A stretch of DNA of 55,010 nucleotides from [Clostridium] citroniae WAL-17108 (GTDB lineage: Bacteria; Bacillota; Clostridia; Lachnospirales; Lachnospiraceae). How positions within the stretch are numbered: position 1 is the first letter of the stretch; each line of letters opens with the position of its first letter. A program made the position numbers and the translations under genes. This document shows, in pieces, positions 7,828-16,302 of the stretch. Location of the stretch: NCBI RefSeq assembly GCF_000233455.1, contig NZ_JH376433.1:73794-128803 (forward strand). The letters run 5' to 3'. A model generated the notes under the pieces. The model worked only from the letters and a program-made list of their open reading frames with translations, was not told where the DNA came from and made no database searches.

Positions 7828-7967
7828 GAAAACGTTTACTGATATTAATATAAATAATGCACAAATTATCAATATTAATTTCGTCAAAATAGTAGAAATA
7901 AACATTTTATATTGACTTTTATTACGTAAAGGTTTACTATTCAGTTACAAGATACGAAAACCTTTAC
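7828..7967 (+). promoter_or_regulatory. Promoter of the allose operon with three LacI-type operator sites
   Basis: The promoter is TTGACT (7912-7917), 17-bp spacer, TACTAT (7935-7940). Three related 12-bp sites surround it: GAAAACGTTTAC (7828-7839), GTAAAGGTTTAC (7926-7937, overlapping spacer and -10), and GAAAACCTTTAC (7956-7967, just downstream of the start site). The GTAAA...TTTAC symmetry is typical of LacI/GalR-family operators. Spacing of the outer site from the core site is about 98 bp, allowing looping. This arrangement predicts repression, including autoregulation of the gene at 7987. The rest of the 7699-7986 gap is AT-rich with no further feature seen. Confidence 0.7.
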
Positions 7968-7986
7968 GTAAAACAGGAGGCTGCGG

Positions 7987-8985
7987 ATGGATGAAAAAAA
8001 GAAACCTTCTATTGTGGATGTGGCAAAGTGGGCCGGAGTTTCTACGGCTACTGTATCCAGAGTGATCAACCATAACGGCGGCTATTCCAGAGAGACGGAG
8101 GAAAAGGTGAAAAAGGCAGTGAATGAGTGCGAGTTTACACCCAATGCCAATGCCATCGGGCTAAGGACCAACAAAAGCCGCTGCATTGGCGTGATCGTAC
8201 CGGATGTGACCAACGAATTCTTTGCCAGGATCATCCAGGAGCTGGATTTTTATCTGCTGAAGCACAAATATTCTCTTTTGATCTGTAATTCCAACGAGGA
8301 CTACGAGCTGGAGAATATGCACATCCGGGGACTGATCGAAAAGCACATTGACGGGATCGTCAACATATCGGGACAGAATGAGATCAAGCACACAGGTAAG
8401 ATCCGGAACATTCCCGTGGTTTACATCGACCGGGCGCCCAAGAACGCGGAGATGCTGATCATGTCGGATAACCAGGAGGGCGGGTATCTGGCAACCAGGG
8501 AGATGGTCCGAAAGGGCTGTTTAAGGATTCTTCTGCTGCGGGATGTGCGCTGTGCCTCCACCATCCGATACAGAAAGGAAGGGTATCTGCGGGCGCTGAG
8601 GGAAGGCAATATCCCATATAACGAAGAGCTGGAAGTGAGTTGCTTTCCTGAGTATGCCCAGGCGCGCAGTGTTATGGACCGGCTCATGAAGTCCAGGGGA
8701 TGTTTTTTCGATGGGATATTTGCCACCAACGACATGATGGCCCTGGCCTGTATCAATGTCCTTTTGGAGGCCGGGGTAAAGATACCGGAGGAGGTAAAGG
8801 TAGTGGGATTTGACAACATTTCCCTGACACGGTTTACCAGCCCCCAGATCACTACCATCACCCAGGACACAAGGCAGATGGCCCTGGCCGCGGGCAGCAC
8901 GATACTTAAGATGATACAGAAGAAGGAGATCCGTGAAAAGACAACGATTATCCCGGTCACACTGGAGGTAAGAGGCACGACCTGA
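7987..8985 (+). CDS. LacI-family transcriptional regulator (second paralogue), head of the allose operon
   Basis: 332 aa with the same architecture as the 6700-7698 product: N-terminal HTH (SIVDVAKWAGVSTATVSRVIN), hinge, and sugar-binding core ending ITTITQDTRQMALAAG. Only 48 bp separate its stop from alsA and I see no terminator, so it is probably co-transcribed with the operon and autoregulated through the palindromes at 7926-7937 and 7956-7967. ACAGGAGG (7973-7980) precedes the ATG. The known E. coli allose regulator AlsR belongs to the RpiR family, so LacI control here would be a different solution to the same task. The pathway assignment is inferred from downstream genes. Confidence 0.92.
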   Translation: MDEKKKPSIVDVAKWAGVSTATVSRVINHNGGYSRETEEKVKKAVNECEFTPNANAIGLRTNKSRCIGVIVPDVTNEFFARIIQELDFYLLKHKYSLLICNSNEDYELENMHIRGLIEKHIDGIVNISGQNEIKHTGKIRNIPVVYIDRAPKNAEMLIMSDNQEGGYLATREMVRKGCLRILLLRDVRCASTIRYRKEGYLRALREGNIPYNEELEVSCFPEYAQARSVMDRLMKSRGCFFDGIFATNDMMALACINVLLEAGVKIPEEVKVVGFDNISLTRFTSPQITTITQDTRQMALAAGSTILKMIQKKEIREKTTIIPVTLEVRGTT

Positions 8986-9033
8986 GGATGGACTGCAAGT
9001 ACCGCGCAGGCCAAAAAGAAAAGAGGAGGATTT

Positions 9034-10554
9034 ATGGAGACATTAGTAAAAATGGAAGGTGTTACCAAGGTGTTTCCCGGCGTCAGGGCCCTTGACAACA
9101 TTTCATTTGAGATCAAGGCGGGAGAGGTTCACGTTCTCATGGGAGAGAACGGGGCGGGAAAGTCCACACTGATGAAGATATTAAGCGGCGTATACCAGCC
9201 CACCTCCGGGAAGATAACGGTGAAAGGGAAGGAATTTTCCCATCTGACGCCCACGGATTCCTATGAGTGCGGCATCAGCATCATTTACCAGGAGTTGAGC
9301 GTGATCAATGAGCTGTCCATCCTGGAAAACCTGTTTGTGGGAAAGCTGCCCACAAAGCGGGTGGGAGGAATCCCGGTGGTGGATTATAAGGGCATGACGG
9401 CCAGGGCCAAAGAGGTGCTTGATAAGGTGGGACTGAAGCGCAAACCCGGCCAGCTGGTGGAGGAGATCAGCATCTCCGAAAAGCAGCAGTGCGAGATAGC
9501 CAAGGCCCTGATCTCCAATGCGGATGTAATCATTATGGATGAACCCACCTCCTCCCTGACCACGTCCGAGACAGCCCATCTGTTTGAGATCATCCGGCAG
9601 CTGAAGGCGGAGGGAAAAGGAATCGTGTACATTTCCCATAAAATGGATGAAATCAAGGAGATCGGGGATGTGATCACGGTATTGAAGGACGGCACCTATG
9701 TGGGCACCAGGAACGTGAAGGAGATCACCCTGGATGATGTGATCCGCATGATGGTGGGAAGGGAGATCAAGGGAACCTACCACAATGAATCCGTCCAGGA
9801 CTTCAGCGGGGAACCGGTTATCTTTGAGGCCAGGAACATGAACCGGAAGGACGGCCGGGTGCGCAATGTGTCCTTCCAGGTGAGAAAAGGGGAGATCGTG
9901 GGGTTTGCGGGCCTTGTGGGAGCGGGCCGAAGCGAGCTGATGAACGCAATTTTCGGAGCCGAGCCAAAGCTTTCCGGCCAGGTGTTTATCGGCGGGGAGG
10001 AAGTGACCATCCGCTCCCCCTATGAGGCCATCAAAAACGGTTTGGCCATGGTGACGGAGAACCGGCGCGAGACTGGATTCCTCAACAATTTCAGCATTAA
10101 ACAGAACATTTCCATTGTCCCCTTTTTAAAGACATCCAGGGCAAACGGTCTGGTGGGCCTGGTGGACAACAAGGCGGAGGAGGAATACGCGGCAAAGCAG
10201 AAGCTGGATATGAACATCAAGTGCCGCGATGTGGAACAGAATATAACGGAGCTTTCCGGAGGCAACCAGCAGAAGGTGATCCTGGGAAAATGGATGGCTG
10301 CCGAGTCCAGAGTGATCATATTTGACGAGCCCACCAAGGGTATCGATGTGGGAAGCAAGAGCGAGATCTACGTGCTCATGCGGCGGCTGGCGGACCAGGG
10401 AAAGGGAGTCATCATGGTCTCCTCGGAGATGCCGGAGCTTTTGTCCGTGTGCGACACCATCTGCGTGTTCCGGGACGGCGAGATCCGCATGACCTATGGG
10501 ATCAGTGAGGCAACAGAAGAAAATATTTTAAAATCATCAACCGGTGAAGAGTGA
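9034..10554 (+). CDS. alsA: D-allose-type ABC transporter, duplicated ATPase subunit
   Basis: 506 aa with two ABC domains in one chain, as in RbsA/MglA/AlsA of the CUT2 sugar importer class. The first half has Walker A GENGAGKST, Q-loop, and Walker B VIIMDEPTSSLT, with a degenerate signature (ISISEKQQCEIAKAL). The second half has a degenerate Walker A (GLVGAGRSELM), a canonical LSGGNQQKV signature and Walker B VIIFDEPTKGID. This asymmetry is normal in the family. It works at the inner face of the membrane with the permease at 10572 and the binding protein at 13257. Specificity for allose rather than ribose is inferred from alsE, alsK and the binding protein. GAGGAGG precedes the start. Confidence 0.93.
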   Translation: METLVKMEGVTKVFPGVRALDNISFEIKAGEVHVLMGENGAGKSTLMKILSGVYQPTSGKITVKGKEFSHLTPTDSYECGISIIYQELSVINELSILENLFVGKLPTKRVGGIPVVDYKGMTARAKEVLDKVGLKRKPGQLVEEISISEKQQCEIAKALISNADVIIMDEPTSSLTTSETAHLFEIIRQLKAEGKGIVYISHKMDEIKEIGDVITVLKDGTYVGTRNVKEITLDDVIRMMVGREIKGTYHNESVQDFSGEPVIFEARNMNRKDGRVRNVSFQVRKGEIVGFAGLVGAGRSELMNAIFGAEPKLSGQVFIGGEEVTIRSPYEAIKNGLAMVTENRRETGFLNNFSIKQNISIVPFLKTSRANGLVGLVDNKAEEEYAAKQKLDMNIKCRDVEQNITELSGGNQQKVILGKWMAAESRVIIFDEPTKGIDVGSKSEIYVLMRRLADQGKGVIMVSSEMPELLSVCDTICVFRDGEIRMTYGISEATEENILKSSTGEE

Positions 10555-10571
10555 TCAGGAGGGGAAGAACC

Positions 10572-11540
10572 ATGAATAATCAGACGGAAATAAAAACAAA
10601 ACCAAGTTTCGGCGTACTTTGGCAGAAATACGGCACCATAGGCATTTTCCTGCTGCTTCTGGGGGTGCTGACCATTGCAAAACCGTCCAGTATCTTTAAC
10701 CCGGACAGTATTCCGCAGATCCTCAAACAGAGCGCGGTAAATATCCTTCTGGCCCTGGGTGAATTCTTTGCAATCCTGATCGCGGGCATCGACCTTTCCG
10801 TGGGCGCGGTGGCAGGCCTGGTGGGTATGCTCACCGCCATGCTGATGGTAAACGGCATCCCCGTGATACCGGCCCTTATCTTAGGCATCCTGATCGGCAT
10901 GTTTATCGGCTTCTGCAACGGAATGCTGGTCAATAAGACCGGACTTCATCCCTTTATCATCACGCTGGGCACCCAGTCCATCTTCCAGGGCCTGATGCTT
11001 GTGATCTCCAATTCCAGGAATATTTACGGCTTCCCGGCATCCTTTACAAGGACCATGAGCGCCAGTATTCTCTACATACCGGTCCCTGTGATCATTGCGC
11101 TGATCGTGGCTGCCTTCTGTGCGTTTTTCACCACCAAATGCAAGGCGGGAAGAAACATCTACGCCCTGGGCGGAAACATGGAAGCGGCCTGGTACTCAGG
11201 CGTCAATGTAAACCTTCACCGTCTTCTGGTATTCATGATCTCCGGAACCTGCGCCGGAATCGCAGGCATCGTGCTTCTGGGACGCGTGGGAGCGGCTGCG
11301 CCCACGGCAGGTACGGGATATGAGACATACGCCATTGCGGCAACCATCATTGGCGGCACCAGCTTTATGGGCGGCAAGGGCAAGATCCTGGGCGTTGTGA
11401 TCGGCGGTATGATCATCGGTATTATCAACTACGGCATGACGGCCCTGATGATCCCCAGCAGTTACCAGAAGATCGTAATGGGAGCCTTGATCATCATATC
11501 CGTGGCCATTGATCATTTTGTAGCGAAAGCTAAGAAATAA
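10572..11540 (+). CDS. alsC: D-allose-type ABC transporter permease
   Basis: 322 aa, RbsC/AlsC-type permease with about nine hydrophobic segments from residue 18 on. It shows the family motifs GIDLSVGAVAGLVGM and AIAATIIGGTSFMGGKGKILGVVIGG. The start at 10572 is chosen because CAGGAGGGGAAG lies just upstream; the in-frame ATG at 10551 overlaps the ATPase gene and lacks such a site. It forms the transmembrane channel for the AlsA ATPase. The gene is 17 bp after alsA and 14 bp before alsE, so all belong to one operon. Confidence 0.92.
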   Translation: MNNQTEIKTKPSFGVLWQKYGTIGIFLLLLGVLTIAKPSSIFNPDSIPQILKQSAVNILLALGEFFAILIAGIDLSVGAVAGLVGMLTAMLMVNGIPVIPALILGILIGMFIGFCNGMLVNKTGLHPFIITLGTQSIFQGLMLVISNSRNIYGFPASFTRTMSASILYIPVPVIIALIVAAFCAFFTTKCKAGRNIYALGGNMEAAWYSGVNVNLHRLLVFMISGTCAGIAGIVLLGRVGAAAPTAGTGYETYAIAATIIGGTSFMGGKGKILGVVIGGMIIGIINYGMTALMIPSSYQKIVMGALIIISVAIDHFVAKAKK

Positions 11541-11554
11541 GGAGGAGAACTACA

Positions 11555-12232
11555 ATGAAACCAATGTTTAACCCATCTCTGATGTGCATGGACCTGCTCA
11601 ATATCAAGGAGCAGCTTCAGATTTTAAATACAAGGGCTGATTTTTACCATGTGGATATTATGGACGGACACTATGTGAAGAATATCACCCTGTCCCCGGA
11701 TTTCTGCAAAGCCATCCGTCCGGTGTGCCGTATCCCCCTGGACTGCCATTTGATGGTCACAACCCCTGATGATTTTATCGAACCCCTGGCCAAGGCGGGG
11801 GCGGGATTCATCTGCCCTCATGCGGAGACCATTAACGCGGATGCGTTCCGTATTGTGAACAAAATCCGCTCCCTGGGGTGCAAGGTGGGTGTTGTGCTGA
11901 ACCCGGCCACCCCGGTATCCTACATCCAGCACTACATCCATCTGCTTGATAAGGTGACGGTAATGACCGTGGACCCCGGCTTTGCAGGACAGCCCTTTAT
12001 CAGGGAAATGCTGGATAAGATAAACGAACTTAAAGTACTGAAGGAAGAGAAGGGATACAAGTATCTGATCGAGGTGGACGGCTCCTGCAATGAGAAAACC
12101 TTTGGGGATCTGGCAAAGGCCGGCACAGAGGTTTTTATCGTAGGCACATCCGGCCTGTTTCATCTGGACCCGGATCTTGCAACAGCATGGGATAAAATGA
12201 TGGATAACTTTAATAAGGCTGTAAGTCGGTAA
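11555..12232 (+). CDS. alsE: D-allulose-6-phosphate 3-epimerase
   Basis: 225 aa TIM-barrel of the ribulose-phosphate 3-epimerase family. It matches E. coli AlsE, as I remember it, at diagnostic places: PSLMCMDLL, FYHVDIMDGHYV, LDCHLMVTTPDDF, HAETINADAFR, TVMTVDPGFAGQPFI, EVDGSCN and FIVGTSGLF. The metal ligands (His and Asp in HVDIMDGH, His in CHLMV, Asp in VDGS) are present. Ordinary ribulose-phosphate epimerases have VDGG and different substrate-loop residues, so the allulose assignment is favoured. It converts D-allulose-6-phosphate to D-fructose-6-phosphate, the step that feeds glycolysis. ATG is preceded by AAGGAGGAG. Confidence 0.9.
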   Translation: MKPMFNPSLMCMDLLNIKEQLQILNTRADFYHVDIMDGHYVKNITLSPDFCKAIRPVCRIPLDCHLMVTTPDDFIEPLAKAGAGFICPHAETINADAFRIVNKIRSLGCKVGVVLNPATPVSYIQHYIHLLDKVTVMTVDPGFAGQPFIREMLDKINELKVLKEEKGYKYLIEVDGSCNEKTFGDLAKAGTEVFIVGTSGLFHLDPDLATAWDKMMDNFNKAVSR

Positions 12233-12244
12233 GGTGGGAGCAAT

Positions 12245-13153
12245 ATGGGACTTGTAATAGGGATTGACATCGGAGGAACCAATTTCCGTCTGGGCTGCGT
12301 GGCAAAGGACGGAGTGCTAAGCCATTTTGAAAAAAAATCCAGCGCGTCCATGCTGAAGGAAGGCGCTGTGGAGATCCTGTGCAGGGAGATCAGGGATTAC
12401 ATGGAACGGTACTCTCTGGCAGGAAAGGTGGACGCCATATCCGTGGGAGTGCCGTCCGCTGTCAGCAAGGATAAGAGTTTTGTGTACTCCACCCCCAATT
12501 TAAAGGGGCTGGAAAATGTGGACCTGGGCCATCTTCTGGAAAAAGGCCTGGGAATCCGGGTGTTTGTGGACAGGGACGTCAACTATCTGCTCTGCCATGA
12601 TATTAAGAAATATAATCTGGACCCGGAAGGGGATAAAACCATACTGGGCATGTATCTGGGCACCGGATTCGGCAACGCCATCTATGTAAACGGACGTTTC
12701 CACGCTGGCAAGAACGGGGTGTCCGGGGAGCTGGGCCATGTTCCATTCTTCCATCTGAAGGAAATATGCCCCTGCGGCAACGAGGGGTGCGCGGAGCTTC
12801 GGTGCTCGGGCGCCCATCTGCAGCGGATCCGCAACCAGTACTACCCGGAGACGGAGATCGGGGATATTTTCACAAAACACGGAAATGAGCCTGCCATCCG
12901 TGAGTATGTGGAATACCTGGCCTACCCCATCAGCACGGAGGTGACGATCCTGGACCCGGATTATGTGGTCATGGGGGGAGGCGTCATGATCATGAAGGAT
13001 TTCCCCATGGACAATCTGATCCGGCAGGTAAAAAAGAGAACGCGCCATCCCTATCCATCGGAGAACCTGGAATTCATTTTCCCGGAGCACACACAGACCA
13101 GCGGTGTGGCAGGCGGCGGACTGGCGGCTTTTGACGCTATGAAGAGACAGTGA
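12245..13153 (+). CDS. alsK: D-allose kinase (ROK family)
   Basis: 302 aa ROK kinase with the phosphate loop DIGGTNFRLG, catalytic region VDRDVNYLLCHDI, GTGFGNAIYVNG, and the ROK zinc-binding motif ELGHV...CPCGNEGC. Short stretches match E. coli AlsK as remembered (VSKDKS..STPNL, RDVNYL, GELGHVPF), favouring D-allose over glucose or N-acetyl sugars. It would phosphorylate incoming D-allose to allose-6-phosphate. It starts 12 bp after alsE with GGTGGGAG just before the ATG. A second ROK kinase of the same operon is at 14921. Confidence 0.87.
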   Translation: MGLVIGIDIGGTNFRLGCVAKDGVLSHFEKKSSASMLKEGAVEILCREIRDYMERYSLAGKVDAISVGVPSAVSKDKSFVYSTPNLKGLENVDLGHLLEKGLGIRVFVDRDVNYLLCHDIKKYNLDPEGDKTILGMYLGTGFGNAIYVNGRFHAGKNGVSGELGHVPFFHLKEICPCGNEGCAELRCSGAHLQRIRNQYYPETEIGDIFTKHGNEPAIREYVEYLAYPISTEVTILDPDYVVMGGGVMIMKDFPMDNLIRQVKKRTRHPYPSENLEFIFPEHTQTSGVAGGGLAAFDAMKRQ

Positions 13154-13256
13154 AATTCACGTCAGGGAGCGTGGCCGGGCTATCGTTCAGTCTGTGCTTC
13201 AGACATGCCCCCGTGGACGGGAAAAATAAAATCAAGATAAAAAAGGAGAGGTAAAA

Positions 13257-14333
13257 ATGAAGAAAAGAATGTTAGCAGCAGCACTTTCAGTGGTAATGGC
13301 GGTAAGCCTTTCAGCGTGTACGTCCGGCGGTACGGCCGAGACAACAACAGCTGCGGCAAAAACCGAGGAAGCAGGGACCGAGGCGGCAAAGGACGGGGAG
13401 AGCGGGGCAGAATCCACAGAGGAAGCCAAAGAAGCTTCCGCCGGCACCAGCGACAAAAAATACGCGGTTATCTTAAAAACACAGGCCACGGACTTCTGGG
13501 TTAAGATGTGGAAGGGCGTTGAGGCGGAGACCGCGGCAAAGGGCGTGAAAGTGGACCTGTACTCCGCGCAGAGCGAGGATGACTTAGAGGGACAGCTCAC
13601 CATCCTGGAAAGCTGTATCCAGCAGGGATATGACGGAATTGCCATCGCCCCTCTTTCCAGCGTAAATGTGCTTCCGGGCATTGGCGAGGCAACGGAAAAG
13701 GGCATTATCATCGTGGATGTGGATGAGAAATTTGACGAGACAGAGCTGGCTAACCAAGGCGGCGCATGCGTTGCGTTTGTTGCAACCGACAATGTGGCCG
13801 TGGGCGCCAAGGGCGCACAGTACATTGTGGACACGGCAGGCGAGGGAGCCAAGGTGGCCATCATAGAGGGGAAATCCGGCAACCAGTCCTCCGAGGACAG
13901 GACACAGGGCGCAAAGCAGGCATTTACAGACGGTAAGATGGATATCATCAGCAGCCAGGCAGCTGACTGGGACCGCCAGAAGGCCATGGATATCGCGTCC
14001 ACTCTGATCCAGCAGAACCCGGATCTTAAGGGAATCTACTGCTGTAATGACGGCATGGCATTGGGCGCTGTCCAGGCTGTGATCAACGCCAACAAGCTGG
14101 GCGAGATCATGGTAGTGGGAACGGACGGGGATGCAGAAGCGGTTTCATCCATTGCAAACAATGAGCTTAGCGCAACCGTTGCACAGGATCCGGCACAGAT
14201 CGGAGCAACCAGTCTGGATCTTCTGATCGATGCAGTTGCAAGCGGAACCAAGGGCGAGGTTGGCAAGTTCCCGGAAAAGACCCCGGTTGAGTCTGTTCTG
14301 GTAACTGCTGATAACGCAGCTGATTTCCAATAA
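13257..14333 (+). CDS. alsB: D-allose-binding lipoprotein of the ABC transporter
   Basis: 358 aa. Lipoprotein signal MKKRMLAAAL...LSAC (Cys 21), an Ala/Glu/Thr-rich linker to about residue 62, then a type-1 periplasmic binding protein. The mature sequence closely follows E. coli AlsB as remembered: YAVILKTQATDFWVKMWKG, IAPLSSVN, TDNVAVGAKGAQYI, VAIIEGKSGN, ADWDRQKAMDIA, VVGTDGDAEA and TVAQDPAQIGAT. It captures sugar outside the membrane for AlsA/AlsC. It lies 103 bp after alsK; that gap contains short inverted repeats (for example GTCTG...CAGAC at about 13190-13210), which could allow separate processing. The terminator-like hairpin at 14348-14380 follows. Confidence 0.92.
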   Translation: MKKRMLAAALSVVMAVSLSACTSGGTAETTTAAAKTEEAGTEAAKDGESGAESTEEAKEASAGTSDKKYAVILKTQATDFWVKMWKGVEAETAAKGVKVDLYSAQSEDDLEGQLTILESCIQQGYDGIAIAPLSSVNVLPGIGEATEKGIIIVDVDEKFDETELANQGGACVAFVATDNVAVGAKGAQYIVDTAGEGAKVAIIEGKSGNQSSEDRTQGAKQAFTDGKMDIISSQAADWDRQKAMDIASTLIQQNPDLKGIYCCNDGMALGAVQAVINANKLGEIMVVGTDGDAEAVSSIANNELSATVAQDPAQIGATSLDLLIDAVASGTKGEVGKFPEKTPVESVLVTADNAADFQ

Positions 14334-14347
14334 TGATATGAGAGATG

Positions 14348-14380
14348 GGGGCTGCATCAGACAATGCAGCCCCTGTTTTA
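14348..14380 (+). terminator. Hairpin after alsB, partial terminator or attenuator
   Basis: A perfect 10-bp stem GGGGCTGCAT (14348-14357) and ATGCAGCCCC (14364-14373) with a 6-nt loop is followed by TGTTTTA, a weak T tract. It lies between alsB and the isomerase gene and would lower expression of the last two genes relative to the binding protein. Confidence 0.7.
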
Positions 14381-14463
14381 ATAAAACAGAGTACAATTTT
14401 GACGGAACAAAGCATTAATTTGACGGAGCATAGCACGAATTTTACAAATGCAGGAGGCGGAAT

Positions 14464-14928
14464 ATGAGAGTTGGATTTGGTAATGACCATGTGGCGGTTG
14501 AGCTTAAGAACGTATTGATGGAGCATTTGCGGGAAAAGGGATATGAGTGCATTGATTTTGGACCCTCTGATCCGGCGGACAAGGTGAATTACCCGGAGCC
14601 GGGCCGTCTGGTGGCGGAGGCCTTGATGCGGGGTGAGATCCATAAGGGCGTACTGATCTGCGGCACAGGGATCGGCATATCCCTGGCAGCCAACAAGGTG
14701 CCGGGCATACGGGCCGCCGTGTGTTCGGAGCCGTATTCTGCAAAGCTTACAGTGGAGCACAACAATGCCAACATCATTGCCATGGGCGCAAGAGTGGTGG
14801 GCACAGAACTGGCCAAGATGATCGTGGACGAATTCTTTGCAGCCCGGTTTGAGGGGGGAAGACACGCCATGCGTGTGGACATGATATCTGAAATCGAAGC
14901 AAAATACGGGGCAAAATGGCATGAGTAA
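14464..14928 (+). CDS. RpiB-family sugar-phosphate isomerase, likely allose-6-phosphate isomerase
   Basis: 154 aa, typical size of RpiB/LacAB isomerases. Signatures: VGFGNDHVAVELK (family Gly-x-Asp-His-x-x-x-x-x-Lys), ICGTGIGISLAANKVPGIRAAVC with the catalytic Cys, EHNNANIIAMGARVVG. E. coli RpiB acts in allose catabolism by converting allose-6-phosphate to allulose-6-phosphate, exactly the missing step between AlsK and AlsE here. A role as ribose-5-phosphate isomerase B cannot be excluded. It is preceded by GCAGGAGGCGG and overlaps the next gene by 8 bp, indicating coupling. Confidence 0.87.
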   Translation: MRVGFGNDHVAVELKNVLMEHLREKGYECIDFGPSDPADKVNYPEPGRLVAEALMRGEIHKGVLICGTGIGISLAANKVPGIRAAVCSEPYSAKLTVEHNNANIIAMGARVVGTELAKMIVDEFFAARFEGGRHAMRVDMISEIEAKYGAKWHE

Positions 14929-15895
14929 GCTGATCGGTGTGGAGATAGGAGGTACAAAGCAGCAGATCGCGGTGGGCACGGCGGACGGGACCATCCTGGA
15001 TGTAAGACAGGTCAAACTGGGCGAAAAGACAAATGCCGCTGATATCCTGGCCTGGATCAGGGAAAATATCTGCCTGATCATGAACGAGTGTGAGGTGGGA
15101 GGCATTGGAGTGGGGTTTGGCGGTCCTCTGGAGTCTTGTTCCGGCCGGGTGCTGTGTTCCCTGCAGGTGCCGGGATGGAAGGATTTCAGGCTGAAGGACT
15201 GGTTTGAGGAGCATTTTAATGTGCGGTCCGTGATTGTCAACGATACGGTGCTGGGAGGGATCGGGGAACTGATCCTGGGAAATGGAGCCGGGAGCAGCCG
15301 GTTTTTCTACACAAATATCGGCACCGGAATCGGCGGAGGACTGTATATCGACCGCAGGTATTATGACGGATCAGGCTACGGCGCCTGCTATCTGGGGAAT
15401 ACATGGGTTCCTGACTGGAGAGGCGCCGTGATGGGAGAGTGCTCCGTACCGGGAGCCGGGACCAGGCTGGAACTGATTTGTTCCGGGAAAAGCATTGAGG
15501 AACGGCTGAATATTCCGGGCTATGTCCCTGCCGGGTCTGTCCTTGCAAAAAAGGGCGGAAGGATCACATGCCAGGACCTGGCGGAGGGGGCGGGGAGGAA
15601 TGACCGGTTCTGCCGTGAAGAACTGGAACGGACCGCTTCCACCTTTTCCATCGGTCTGGCCAATGTGCTGGCCATCGCAGCACCTGACCGGATCGCCATA
15701 GGCGGCGGTGTTGCCAAGATGGGAGAACCGCTCTTTTCGCGCATCAGGAAGTACACGGATGAATATTCCTTTGTGGCGGACCGGGGACATTATGAGATCG
15801 TGGAAAGCAGTCTCATGGACCATGCGGTGCTGGCAGGGGGACTGTTGGTGGCGGGAAGGCCGCAGCTGGCCGGGTGGAAAGGCGAAAAGGAATAG
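14921..15895 (+). CDS. ROK-family sugar kinase lacking the zinc motif
   Basis: 324 aa with the ROK phosphate loop VEIGGTKQQIAVG, the substrate region VIVNDTVLGGIGE, and GTGIGGGLYIDRRYYDG. Where other ROK kinases carry CxCGxxGCxE, this one reads GECSVPGAGTRLELICSG, so the structural zinc site is missing. The C-terminal ATP motif IAIGGGVAKMG is intact. It is translationally coupled to the isomerase (8-bp overlap) and is last in the allose operon. The sugar is unknown; a second hexose or an allulose kinase are possibilities. The terminator at 15908-15938 follows. Confidence 0.85.
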   Translation: MSKLIGVEIGGTKQQIAVGTADGTILDVRQVKLGEKTNAADILAWIRENICLIMNECEVGGIGVGFGGPLESCSGRVLCSLQVPGWKDFRLKDWFEEHFNVRSVIVNDTVLGGIGELILGNGAGSSRFFYTNIGTGIGGGLYIDRRYYDGSGYGACYLGNTWVPDWRGAVMGECSVPGAGTRLELICSGKSIEERLNIPGYVPAGSVLAKKGGRITCQDLAEGAGRNDRFCREELERTASTFSIGLANVLAIAAPDRIAIGGGVAKMGEPLFSRIRKYTDEYSFVADRGHYEIVESSLMDHAVLAGGLLVAGRPQLAGWKGEKE

Positions 15896-15907
15896 ATGAA
15901 ACTGCTG

Positions 15908-15938
15908 ACACTTGAGGTTTTATACTCAAGTGTTTTTT
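15908..15938 (+). terminator. Rho-independent terminator of the allose operon
   Basis: ACACTTGAG (15908-15916), 8-nt loop, CTCAAGTGT (15925-15933), then TTTTT. It is a perfect stem with a good T tract. Confidence 0.88.
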
Positions 15939-16057
15939 ATATCACAGCAAATAAATACAAATATAGACAGAGTTGCATATCTATGGTTATATTATGATCC
16001 GTCACTCGGGTACAAGGGATTAGGAGAAGTAAAAGATAGCTTTTATCAACAGGAATG

Positions 16058-16086
16058 TTGTCTGATTCAGGCGCTTATGCTATAAT
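16058..16086 (+). promoter_or_regulatory. Promoter of the sensory-kinase island
   Basis: TTGTCT (16058-16063), 17-bp spacer, TATAAT (16081-16086), with TG one base before the -10 (extended -10). It implies a leader of about 210 nt before the kinase gene at 16303. The leader (16093-16302) shows no riboswitch fold that I recognise. The sequence between 15939 and 16057 is AT-rich with no feature seen. Confidence 0.65.
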
Positions 16087-16302
16087 AAACAAATATGGAC
16101 AGAGGTTCAAAGAGGCTGCGCCGCATACAATTTCGCCGGGCCATTCAGGTTCCTGATTATCCTGCCTCTTATCATCAAACAAAGGATATTTTACTCCATA
16201 AATGAGTTGAAAATACAAATGATCCGTCATGCCGTTTAAGTCCTGTACAAAACAAATGCAAAAGGCGTTGGCGATTAACCGGATGTGGAAAGGATGGTAG
16301 AG

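Noticed and set aside
10551..10571. Earlier ATG for the permease gene
   Set aside because: It overlaps the ATPase gene end and lacks a ribosome-binding site; the ATG at 10572 has a strong one.
14167..15240. Long open frame on the minus strand opposite the isomerase and ROK kinase genes
   Set aside because: It has no recognisable domain and lies fully antisense to genes with clear family motifs; GC-rich third positions of the plus-strand genes explain it.
16093..16302. Riboswitch in the long leader of the first kinase gene
   Set aside because: No recognisable conserved core of a known riboswitch class was seen.
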